A stretch of 53,029 bases of DNA. It comes from Bacillota bacterium. GTDB lineage: Bacteria > Bacillota > Limnochordia > Darwinibacteriales > Darwinibacteriaceae. The stretch is taken from contig JAAYMM010000002.1 of NCBI GenBank assembly GCA_012521335.1, forward strand, positions 1-53,029. Direction: 5' to 3'. This document shows, one piece after another, positions 25,141 to 31,816 of the stretch; the stretch's first letter is position 1, and every line of letters begins with the position of its first letter. The translations under genes were made by a program, and so were the position numbers. Below the pieces are notes generated by a model. It had not been told where the DNA came from. It did not search any database and saw only the letters and a program-made list of their open reading frames with translations.

Positions 25141-26001
25141 ATGCTGCAGGGAATAATCGTTAAGGGTGTTGGCGGCTTCTACGAAGTGGAGACAGAACAG
25201 GGACGTTTGCGGTGTACGCTCAGGGGCAGGCTGCGCCTGTCCGTGGAGCGGGTGCTTGTGGGTGATCGCGTGGAGGTTTCCGTGAGCGGTGACGGGATTG
25301 GCGTGGTGGAGAACATCCTGCCCCGCTCCAGCGAGTTGGTGCGCCCGCCGGTGGCCAACATCGACCAGGTATTGGTGGTCTTCGCTGCGCAGCGGCCAGC
25401 CCCTAACTTAACCCTACTGGACCGGATTCTGGTTCAGGCGGAACTGATGGGTCTGTCCAGCGTGGTTGTGTTCACCAAAAGTGACCTAGACCCCAGCAGG
25501 GCGGCTGAGTTGAGGGACCTTTACGCGGCCATACCCTATCCCGCGTTTATCACCAGCACAGTCGATGGGCTGGGTCTGGAGGAAGTGCGTGCGGCTCTGC
25601 AGGGCAAGGTCAGTGTTCTAGCAGGCCCTTCTGGCGTGGGCAAATCCTCGCTGCTCAACGCCTTAAACCCCGCTCTAAACCTGGAGACGGGGGAAGTGAG
25701 CGCCAAGATTGAACGCGGCCGCCACACCACACGCCGGGTGGAGCTGTTGGCTTTTGACCAAGGCTATGTGGCCGATACACCTGGTTTTTCCCAACTCGCG
25801 CTGGAGCCGGGCCAGGAAGGGCGCTTACAGTTTGCGTTCCCCGAGTTCGAGCGCTATCGGGATGCGTGCCGTTTCCGAGGCTGCCTGCACCGCAAAGAAC
25901 CCGGCTGCGCCGTTCTAGACGCTGTGGCTAAGGGAGAGATCGCTGCCAGCCGCCACCAACACTATCTGCTCTTTTATGACGAAGTCCGACCACGCTATTA
26001 G
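25141..26001 (+). CDS. rsgA: Ribosome small-subunit-dependent GTPase RsgA
   Basis: RsgA is a circularly permuted GTPase that checks late 30S assembly. The 286 residues have an N-terminal OB fold (about 1-70), G4 TKSD (about 113), then G1 GPSGVGKSS (about 162) and G3 DTPGF, in the permuted order diagnostic of the family. A C-terminal zinc site is formed by CRFRGCLHRKEPGC (about 243-256). It starts three bases after the pknB stop, so the two are co-transcribed. Confidence 0.96.
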   Translation: MLQGIIVKGVGGFYEVETEQGRLRCTLRGRLRLSVERVLVGDRVEVSVSGDGIGVVENILPRSSELVRPPVANIDQVLVVFAAQRPAPNLTLLDRILVQAELMGLSSVVVFTKSDLDPSRAAELRDLYAAIPYPAFITSTVDGLGLEEVRAALQGKVSVLAGPSGVGKSSLLNALNPALNLETGEVSAKIERGRHTTRRVELLAFDQGYVADTPGFSQLALEPGQEGRLQFAFPEFERYRDACRFRGCLHRKEPGCAVLDAVAKGEIAASRHQHYLLFYDEVRPRY

Positions 26002-26016
26002 AAAGGAGCCTTTGTT

Positions 26017-26655
26017 ATGCGCAGAAGGATTAGCGCCTCCATCCTGGCTGCCGATTTCGGCAACCTCAGAGAAGAACTGGCCAGGGTAAAGGATGCAGAC
26101 TTGATCCACTTTGATGTGATGGATGGGCATTTTGTACCTAATATAAGTTTTGGGCTGCCGGTCATAGCGGCAGTGCGTAGGTGCAGTGAAGTTCCCTTGG
26201 ATGTTCATCTGATGATTGAGGGTCCGGAGCGTTATCTAGAGGCTTTTGCTGCCGTTCAGCCGGAGATTATCACCGTCCACTATGAAGCGGCAGTGCACCT
26301 GCAGCGTACTCTGCGCCAGATTAGGGAGTTGGGATGCAGAGCGGGGGTCTCCCTCAACCCTCATACCCCGTTGGATGGACTGCGCTATGTGCTGGATGAT
26401 CTGGATTTGGTTCTGATTATGACCGTAAATCCCGGTTTTGGCGGTCAACAGTTCATCCCAGCAATGTTGGACAAGATCCAGCACTGCCGCGAACTGATCG
26501 GTACCGCCCCCATCGAGATTCAGGTGGATGGAGGAGTGAGCCTGGAGAACATCCCGCTGCTTGCGGCGGCCGGGGCCAGTAACTTCGTGGCCGGTTCGGC
26601 CATCTTTCAAGCTGAAGATCCGGCGGCTTATATCGCCAAAATGCGCACGGTCTAG
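26017..26655 (+). CDS. rpe: Ribulose-phosphate 3-epimerase
   Basis: Rpe interconverts ribulose 5-phosphate and xylulose 5-phosphate in the pentose phosphate pathway. The 212-residue TIM barrel has the metal and catalytic residues in SILAADF, IHFDVMDGHFVPN, DVHLMIEGPERY, MTVNPGFGGQ and the phosphate-binding VDGGVSLENI and VAGSAIF. It is the last gene of the pknB-rsgA-rpe run and ends at a terminator. GAAAGGAG precedes the start. Confidence 0.96.
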   Translation: MRRRISASILAADFGNLREELARVKDADLIHFDVMDGHFVPNISFGLPVIAAVRRCSEVPLDVHLMIEGPERYLEAFAAVQPEIITVHYEAAVHLQRTLRQIRELGCRAGVSLNPHTPLDGLRYVLDDLDLVLIMTVNPGFGGQQFIPAMLDKIQHCRELIGTAPIEIQVDGGVSLENIPLLAAAGASNFVAGSAIFQAEDPAAYIAKMRTV

Positions 26656-26682
26656 AAAAGGTAAGCTCGCTTACCCTTTTTT
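26656..26682 (+). terminator. Terminator after rpe
   Basis: A GTAAG/CTTAC stem (extended by flanking AAAAG with CTTTT across one bulged C) with a CTCG loop is followed by a six-base T-run ending at 26682, directly after the rpe stop. Confidence 0.85.
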
Positions 26683-26715
26683 GCCCTTAGTTGACACAAA
26701 AATGAGACCTGACGC

Positions 26716-26744
26716 TTGACAAGTCTGACAATTCGCTGTATTAT
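26716..26744 (+). promoter_or_regulatory. Strong sigma-A promoter upstream of the RNA region
   Basis: TTGACA (26716-26721), 17-nt spacer, TATTAT (26739-26744). Transcription should start near 26751, at the 5' strand of the closing helix of the candidate RNA. I find no comparable promoter between 26935 and the TPP riboswitch. Confidence 0.8.
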
Positions 26745-26750
26745 ATGGGT

Positions 26751-26934
26751 AAGCTGGACAGGCGGCGCATCATGGACAGAAAGGAGGGTAGCGTTTCTCT
26801 CTTAACGATCACCACAAAAATACCACCTCCCTGGGCAAAGGACACTTCGCGTTCGCCTGCGAAGTATCACTACTTAGCTGCCTGTTCAGTACGGGCCGTC
26901 AGAAAAGCATCCCGGCATCCGGGATGCTTTTCTC
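26751..26934 (+). ncRNA. Candidate structured non-coding RNA of unknown class
   Basis: The stretch has its own promoter and a strong terminator but no convincing reading frame. A 14-bp closing helix joins 26753-26766 to 26877-26890 (three G-U pairs). Inside, a hairpin pairs 26777-26779 and 26783-26790 with 26821-26833 (GGAGG with CCTCC, then GTA with TAC), and a second pairs ACTTCGC (26844-26850) with GCGAAGT (26859-26865), forming a three-way junction. The terminator is a 15-bp stem (AGAAAAGCATCCCGG with its complement, 26901-26934). The segment CACCTCC (26824-26830) resembles the 16S anti-Shine-Dalgarno. It does not fit any riboswitch consensus I know; a 6S-like RNA or an antisense small RNA is possible. 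Confidence 0.55.
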
Positions 26935-27010
26935 TATTCGGGGAGCATTTTTCTGCAGGTATTCCGCCGCAGGCAGAGAAGTAAGAAGCAAACAAATCAA
27001 CACGATGGAG

Positions 27011-27103
27011 TTCCGCTAGGGGTGCTTTTGCAGCTGAGACTGGATCCGCAAGGATCCGAACCCTCCGAACCTGTTTGGGTAATACCAGCGTAGGGAAGCG
27101 GCA
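27011..27103 (+). promoter_or_regulatory. TPP riboswitch (thi box)
   Basis: The aptamer for thiamine pyrophosphate is recognisable from GGGGTGC, GCAGCTGAGA, the GGATCC hairpin, ACCCT, GAACCTG and GGGTAATACCAGCGTAGGGA. Its P1 helix pairs CCGCT (27013-27017) with AGCGG (27097-27101). GAAGCGG (27095-27101) can also pair with CCGCTTC (27118-27124) in the following terminator, giving an off-switch when TPP is bound. It controls thiT and thiN. Confidence 0.96.
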
Positions 27104-27110
27104 GTTCAGG

Positions 27111-27141
27111 ACATGGACCGCTTCGCGTCCATGTTTTTTTT
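27111..27141 (+). terminator. TPP-controlled terminator before thiT
   Basis: ACATGGAC (27111-27118) pairs with GTCCATGT (27127-27134), followed by eight T (27134-27141). Part of its 5' strand and loop (27118-27124) is complementary to the riboswitch P1 3' strand, so terminator and antiterminator exclude each other. Confidence 0.9.
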
Positions 27142-27187
27142 GGGTACCGGATGCGGAAGGACGTCGGCATTGCGGGAGGTATGTTTC

Positions 27188-27706
27188 ATGCGGAGCAAGA
27201 ATGTACAGATTATGGTGGAGACTGCGGTCTTGGTAGGAGCAGCGCTGCTTTTATCTGAGCTCAGGCTGTTTCGGGCACCGCAGGGCGGGAGTGTTTCCCT
27301 GGAGATGCTGCCCATTTTCCTTTTGGCCTTTAGGCGCGGGGGCCCGGCAGGGGTTTTGAGCGGTGTTCTTCTGGGACTCTTGCAGCTCGTGCTGGGAGGA
27401 TACTACGTGCATCCTGTGCAGGTTATCCTGGATTACCCGGCATCGTTCATGGTCTTAGGAGTGGCTGGTTTTGGCGCCCTGAAACGGATGCGCTGGGCGG
27501 GTGTGGCCGCAGGCAGCCTGCTGCGCCTGGTCGTGCACGTTATCTCTGGGGTGGTGTTTTTTGCCGAATACGCTCCAGAGGGGAGTTCCGTACTCGGCTA
27601 TTCGCTGGCCTATAACGCCGGCTATCTAGTACCCAGCGCGGTGTTAACCTACGTGATCATCTTGCTTTTGGAAAGGCGGAAGGAGATCTTTGAGCCACAA
27701 CGGTAA
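27188..27706 (+). CDS. thiT: Thiamine ECF transporter substrate-binding subunit ThiT
   Basis: ThiT is the membrane S component that captures thiamine and works with the shared ECF module (EcfA, A', T), which is not in this window. I start at ATG 27188 with GGGAGGT 7 nt upstream. The 172 residues make six hydrophobic helices; family features are MVETAVLVGAALLLSELRLF, the conserved GGSVSLEMLPIFLLAFRRG and a QVILDYP segment that lines the thiamine site. The upstream TPP riboswitch confirms the substrate. Its end overlaps the thiN start by 17 nt. Confidence 0.95.
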   Translation: MRSKNVQIMVETAVLVGAALLLSELRLFRAPQGGSVSLEMLPIFLLAFRRGGPAGVLSGVLLGLLQLVLGGYYVHPVQVILDYPASFMVLGVAGFGALKRMRWAGVAAGSLLRLVVHVISGVVFFAEYAPEGSSVLGYSLAYNAGYLVPSAVLTYVIILLLERRKEIFEPQR

Positions 27707-28340
27707 TTTCAGTTCAGCCCTGATTCTCGCTTCCGGGGAAGATGTTCCCCGGAAGCGGTTTGAAGTTGACAGGGACAGCACTTTGATCATCTGCGCGGAT
27801 GCAGGGGCTCATCTGGCGCGGGTCTGGGAGCTTAAGCCGCACCTGATCATCGGCGATTTAGACTCCATCAGCGCGGATGATCGCACGTTTTGGGAACAGC
27901 AAGGGGTGCCTTTTCAGACCGCGCCCGTGCGCAAAGATCAGACCGATGTGGAGCTGGCGGTGGAGTATGCCTTGGGGCTGGGCGTGGTTTTTGTCACCCT
28001 CGTTGGTGCTTGGGGAAGCCGCCTTGATCACGCCTTGGGCAATCTGGAGCTCTTGTATCGCTTGGCCAGCCAGGGCATAGGCAATGAGCTCATCACCAGC
28101 CGGCAGATTCTCACGGCCTTCCGCTCAAATTTCGCGGGAAAGGTTCGCGAAAAGAGCTGGGTGTCGCTGGTACCCCTGACGCCGGTGGTGCGCGGAGTGC
28201 ACACGGAAGGCCTGGGTTATCCCTTGCGGGGGGAGGATCTGCAGAAAGGGACAACGCGCGGCATCAGCAACTACGCTGTGGAGCAGAAGATCGCGGTACG
28301 CATCGCGGAAGGAGTACTGCTGCTGATAAGAGAGCAATAA
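27690..28340 (+). CDS. thiN: Thiamine pyrophosphokinase
   Basis: ThiN converts thiamine and ATP to thiamine pyrophosphate, the ligand of the riboswitch upstream, closing a feedback loop. The 216-residue protein starts at TTG 27690 with AAGGAG just ahead. Conserved segments are ICADAGAHLAR, IIGDLDSIS (substrate- and metal-binding acidic residues), RKDQTDVELAVEYAL and GAWGSRLDHALGNLELL. The C-terminal beta domain (YPLRGEDLQKGTTRGISN) binds thiamine. Translationally coupled to thiT. Confidence 0.96.
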   Translation: MSHNGNFSSALILASGEDVPRKRFEVDRDSTLIICADAGAHLARVWELKPHLIIGDLDSISADDRTFWEQQGVPFQTAPVRKDQTDVELAVEYALGLGVVFVTLVGAWGSRLDHALGNLELLYRLASQGIGNELITSRQILTAFRSNFAGKVREKSWVSLVPLTPVVRGVHTEGLGYPLRGEDLQKGTTRGISNYAVEQKIAVRIAEGVLLLIREQ

Positions 28341-28343
28341 AAT

Positions 28344-28373
28344 ACCCCTAGGCGCATTGCGTTTCCTAGGGGT
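28344..28373 (+). terminator. Hairpin between thiN and rpmB, possibly two-way
   Basis: ACCCCTAGG (28344-28352) pairs perfectly with CCTAGGGGT (28365-28373) around a 12-nt loop. Only a weak T-rich tail follows on the plus strand (TAGTTTAT) and an ATTTTATT tail on the minus strand, so it may serve both convergent genes. Confidence 0.65.
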
Positions 28374-28403
28374 TAGTTTATACAGACCTCTATAGGGGCA
28401 GGT

Positions 28404-28592
28404 TTAGAGAGCTCTCTGTACTTTTCCACTCTTGAGACACCGAGTGCATACATAGGCCCTTCTGGGGCTGCCTTGGAAGATGATGCGAGTCTTCTGCAGG
28501 TTGGGCCTCCAGGTCCGGCGGTTCTTGTTCTCGGCGTGGCTGCGCAGATTGCCGGTTACCGTACCCTTATTGCAGACAATGCACCTAGCCAT
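28404..28592 (-). CDS. rpmB: Ribosomal protein bL28 (zinc-ribbon form)
   Basis: The 62-residue 50S protein begins MARCIVCNKGTVTGN and contains RTWRPNLQKTRI and the C-terminal YVCTRCLKSGKV. Two CxxC pairs (CIVC and CTRC) make it the zinc-binding C+ form. AAAGGGGG lies 8 nt before the ATG. It is transcribed away from the Asp23-family gene, the usual arrangement in Bacillota. Confidence 0.97.
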   Translation of the reverse strand: MARCIVCNKGTVTGNLRSHAENKNRRTWRPNLQKTRIIFQGSPRRAYVCTRCLKSGKVQRAL

Positions 28593-28633
28593 GTTTCCTA
28601 CCCCCTTTGATACGATTTCAATAACGCTTCTAC

Positions 28634-28662
28634 ATTGTAGCACAGCGTTTTTGGAAATGCAA
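28634..28662 (-). promoter_or_regulatory. Sigma-A promoter of rpmB
   Basis: On the minus strand TTGCAT (28662-28657), 17-nt spacer, TACAAT (28639-28634), 41 nt before the rpmB start. Confidence 0.75.
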
Positions 28663-28698
28663 GGTGGATCGGCGCAAATCGCCGCCAAGATAAAATCC

Positions 28699-28727
28699 TT
28701 TACAACCAGGGGGCAAATGGGTAGAAT
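28699..28727 (+). promoter_or_regulatory. Sigma-A promoter of the Asp23-fakA-degV run
   Basis: TTTACA (28699-28704), 17-nt spacer, TAGAAT (28722-28727), about 54 nt before the Asp23-family start. Confidence 0.7.
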
Positions 28728-28780
28728 AGGGATGATAGTTTATGGACCATTTTGGTAAAGGTGTGGAGAGGGGGACAATT

Positions 28781-29149
28781 GTGGCCCAAGAGATTCAAGG
28801 CCAGTATGGTAGAATCTACGTGCACGAGGGAGTAATTGCCACCATTTCTGGCTTGGCGGCCATGGAATGCTATGGCCTTGTCGGCATGGCCCCGCGCAAC
28901 ATCCAAGAAGGGCTTTCAGATCTGCTTCGCCGGGAGAACTTCGAGCGAGGCGTGGATATACAGTTCGGTGAAGACAGCATCAGCATTACACTGTACATCG
29001 TGGTAGAATACGGCGTGAAGATATCCGAGGTCGCCAGGAATGTCCAAGAGCGGGTCAAGTACGTGGTGGAAACTACCCTCGGCCTGAACGTGGAACGGAT
29101 CAACGTTCGGGTCCAAGGAGTGCGCGTAACCCGCCCAAAGAGAAAGTGA
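28781..29149 (+). CDS. Asp23/Gls24-family protein (YloU-like)
   Basis: I start at GTG 28781, which has GGAGAGGGGG just upstream and matches the length of YloU (122 residues here); an earlier ATG at 28742 lacks a ribosome site. The DUF322 domain spans almost the whole protein, with YGRIYVHEGVIATISGLAAM, CYGLVGMA and the closing VNVRVQGVRV-like strand (INVRVQGVRV). The molecular role is not settled; YloU-type genes always precede the FakA-type kinase, suggesting a link to the membrane or fatty-acid uptake. The fakA start follows within 15 nt. Confidence 0.92.
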   Translation: MAQEIQGQYGRIYVHEGVIATISGLAAMECYGLVGMAPRNIQEGLSDLLRRENFERGVDIQFGEDSISITLYIVVEYGVKISEVARNVQERVKYVVETTLGLNVERINVRVQGVRVTRPKRK

Positions 29150-29163
29150 TCGGAGGAGCAACG

Positions 29164-30837
29164 TTGGACGCGATTAACGGTTTGGCTTTCAAAAATATGC
29201 TGCTGGCGGCGGCGCGCCATTTAGACCAGCATAGAGATAGAGTTAATGCCCTTAACGTCTTTCCTGTGCCCGATGGTGATACGGGGACAAATATGTCCCT
29301 CACGCTCAACGCAGCCATCAAGGAACTGGAACAGGCGAACGGAGTGGAGATCAGGCGTTTTGCGGCGCTGCTGACCCGCGGTTCCCTGATGGGGGCCAGG
29401 GGCAACAGCGGGGTGATCCTCTCCCAGTTCTTTAGGGGTTTTTCCGATGGGTTAGCCCATGTGGAGACAGAAATCACCGGGGAGGATTTGGCCCACGCCC
29501 TGGCAACAGCCTCTCAGACTACCTATCGTGCGGTGATGAAACCTGTGGAGGGCACTATGCTTACCGTAGGCCGGGTGGCGGCGGAGTACGCCACCGAAGC
29601 CAGTGCCGCGGGCGCAGGTGCCTTGGAAGTGCTGCAGGCAGCGTTGGAAGGGGCCCGCGCGGCCCTCGCCGATACTCCCAACATCCTGCCTGTTTTGAAA
29701 CAGGCTGGAGTTGTGGACGCAGGGGGACAGGGCTTGGTTTATATCCTTGAGGGCTTCTTGACCGGAGTTACCGCGGCCCCCGAGGAGCTGGAACAGCTCT
29801 TAGCCCAGGCGAACCGCCAGCCGGAGGGTGCGGCAGCGCCCAAGCTGGAGCAGGAAGTCACGGTGAACAGGTACTGTACCGAGTTCATCATCTTAGGTAA
29901 CGGCATCGATGCCCTGGCCGTCCGCCGAGAGCTGGAAGGCAAAGGTGATTCGCTGCTGGTGGTGAGTGACGCCGACGTGGTCAAGGTCCACATCCACACG
30001 GATCATCCGGGCGAAGTTCTGGAATTCTGTGGGAAGCTGGGAGAGCTTACGGAGATTGCCATCGACAATATGCGCTTGCAGAACCAAGAGTTTGCCAGCC
30101 ACGAAGAAAGCCACCACCTGGACTACAGTGTGGGCAACAATGTCATAGAGTTTCCCAACAGCGCTGTGCCTGCGGACCCCAAACCCCTGGGCGTTGTGGC
30201 TGTGGTGCCTGGAGAGGGATTGGCCGAAATTTTCCGCAGTCTGGGTGTTGACTACGTTGTACCGGGCGGCCAGACCATGAACCCCAGTACAGAGGATCTG
30301 GTTAAGGCCGTAAGCAGTGTCAACGCGGAGCAGGTCATTATCCTGCCCAACAATAAGAACGTCATCTTCTCGGCGCAGCAGGCTAGGGAACTGGCGGAGA
30401 AGCCTGTGGCTGTGGTGCCAACTCGTTCTGTTCCCCAGGGTATTACCGCACTCATGTACTATGTGGCGGAAGACTCCCTGGAAGACAACCTGGCCGCTAT
30501 GGAAGAGGCCATGCGGGAAGTAAAAACCGGGGAAGTGACCTACGCGGTGCGCTCCACGGTAGCCGGCGATCTGCACATTGAGGAACGGGATATTATCGGC
30601 CTAGCCGAGGGCAAGATCGCTGTGGTGGGGTCCAGCCCCACGGAAGTGGCCAGGGATCTGCTTAAGAAAATGGTTGATGAGAACTCTTCGGTGATCAGCA
30701 TCTATTACGGTGCCGACCTGAATGCTGAGACGGCCCAGGAGCTCAATGAACTGATCAGAGCTGAGTTCCCCGATTGTGAAGTAGAAGTGTATCATGGGGG
30801 TCAGCCCCTCTACTACTATATTGTGTCGGTGGAGTAG
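29164..30837 (+). CDS. fakA: Fatty acid kinase FakA (YloV/DhaL family)
   Basis: FakA phosphorylates fatty acids held by FakB (DegV-family) proteins, so that exogenous fatty acids enter phospholipid synthesis through PlsX/PlsY. I start at TTG 29164 (CGGAGG 7 nt upstream), giving 557 residues. The N-terminal DhaL kinase domain has NVFPVPDGDTGTN with metal-binding D37 and D39, and GARGNSGVILSQ. A central domain and a C-terminal DegV-like half follow (VVPGEGLAEIFRSLGVDYVV, and NNKNVIFSA). The next gene is a DegV-family protein, the expected partner, and plsX lies 8 kb downstream. Confidence 0.93.
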   Translation: MDAINGLAFKNMLLAAARHLDQHRDRVNALNVFPVPDGDTGTNMSLTLNAAIKELEQANGVEIRRFAALLTRGSLMGARGNSGVILSQFFRGFSDGLAHVETEITGEDLAHALATASQTTYRAVMKPVEGTMLTVGRVAAEYATEASAAGAGALEVLQAALEGARAALADTPNILPVLKQAGVVDAGGQGLVYILEGFLTGVTAAPEELEQLLAQANRQPEGAAAPKLEQEVTVNRYCTEFIILGNGIDALAVRRELEGKGDSLLVVSDADVVKVHIHTDHPGEVLEFCGKLGELTEIAIDNMRLQNQEFASHEESHHLDYSVGNNVIEFPNSAVPADPKPLGVVAVVPGEGLAEIFRSLGVDYVVPGGQTMNPSTEDLVKAVSSVNAEQVIILPNNKNVIFSAQQARELAEKPVAVVPTRSVPQGITALMYYVAEDSLEDNLAAMEEAMREVKTGEVTYAVRSTVAGDLHIEERDIIGLAEGKIAVVGSSPTEVARDLLKKMVDENSSVISIYYGADLNAETAQELNELIRAEFPDCEVEVYHGGQPLYYYIVSVE

Positions 30838-30861
30838 TTTGGCCGCAGAGGAGGGAGATTG

Positions 30862-31719
30862 ATGGGACGCATCCATGTGGTTACGGACAGTGGAAGCGAT
30901 CTCCCCGTTGAGCTGAGGGAACAGTTGGGCATTCATGTTGTGCCCTTAACGGTGCAGTTCGGCGATGAGATCTACAAAGATGGGGTGGACATTACCGCAG
31001 GTGAATTCTATGCCCGCCTCAAGCGGGAAACGCGGATGCCCAGCACCTGCCAACCTTCGCCAGCCGATTTTGTCGAGGTTTACGAGCGCATTGCCGAGCC
31101 TGGCGATACAATTGTGTCCATCCACTTAAGCAGCAAAATGAGCGGGACGTACCAGTCGGCTGTGTTGGCCGGTTCCATGATTGATCCCGCGATCACGGTA
31201 AAGGCCGTGGACAGCCGGGCAGCGTCCATGGGTATTGGGCTCTGCGTCATAGCCGCGGCCCGCAGTGTTCAGGCTGGCAAGACAGTGGAACAAGTCCTGG
31301 AAGATGTTCAGCAAGTCATCGATGGCCTCCAGGTTTACTTCGTGGTGGATACCTTAGAGTATCTGCAGAGGAACGGCCGAATCGGGCTGGCGTCGGCCTT
31401 AGTGGGCACCCTGCTCAACATTAAGCCCGTGTTGACCCTGGTAGATGGCCAGGTGGCCCCCTTTGAGAAGATCCGCGGTAAGGCCAAGGCCCTCAAACGC
31501 CTGCGCGATTTGGCGGAGGAATTCCGTCAGCGCCATCCAGGCAAGGCCCTTCGGGCAGGGATTAGCCATGCTGACAATCAAGCTGAAGCAGCGGCGCTGG
31601 TCGAGGAGCTGCCCGCGATTCTGGGCTCGGATCATGAGATCGTGGTGGGAGAAATCGGCCCCACCATCGGTGTGCATACCGGTCCGGGGACAATTGCCAT
31701 GTTTCTCTACAGCATCTAG
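30862..31719 (+). CDS. DegV-family fatty-acid-binding protein (FakB-like)
   Basis: The 285-residue protein starts at ATG 30862 with GGAGGGAG upstream. It shows the DegV pattern: VVTDSGSDLP at the N-terminus, YKDGVDITAGEFYARL, TCQPSPADF, ISLHLSSKMSGTYQSA-like IHLSSKMSGTY, VDSRAASMG and the C-terminal GEIGPTIGVHTGPGT. DegV proteins bind one fatty acid and present it to FakA for phosphorylation. Pairing directly after fakA supports a FakB role; which fatty acid it holds is not readable. Confidence 0.93.
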   Translation: MGRIHVVTDSGSDLPVELREQLGIHVVPLTVQFGDEIYKDGVDITAGEFYARLKRETRMPSTCQPSPADFVEVYERIAEPGDTIVSIHLSSKMSGTYQSAVLAGSMIDPAITVKAVDSRAASMGIGLCVIAAARSVQAGKTVEQVLEDVQQVIDGLQVYFVVDTLEYLQRNGRIGLASALVGTLLNIKPVLTLVDGQVAPFEKIRGKAKALKRLRDLAEEFRQRHPGKALRAGISHADNQAEAAALVEELPAILGSDHEIVVGEIGPTIGVHTGPGTIAMFLYSI

Positions 31720-31720
31720 A

Positions 31721-31801
31721 GGCAGCCCTTGGGATGAGGGCTGCCTTGGTACCCTGAACAACCCTTATCCTAAGCGTCGCTCTAGGATAGGGGTTGTTTT
31801 T
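31721..31801 (+). terminator. Tandem terminator hairpins after degV
   Basis: First hairpin: GGCAGCCCT (31721-31729) with AGGGCTGCC (31737-31745), weak T tail. Second: AACAACCCTTATCCTA (31757-31772) with TAGGATAGGGGTTGTT (31783-31798), one G-U pair, 10-nt loop and a T-run to 31801. The second ends 16 nt before the recG start. Confidence 0.88.
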
Positions 31802-31816
31802 GATTGAGGTGATCGA

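Noticed and set aside
26745-26984. A 79-codon frame across the candidate RNA
   Set aside because: No ribosome site before its start, it runs through a strong terminator, and it has no domain; the paired structure explains the sequence better.
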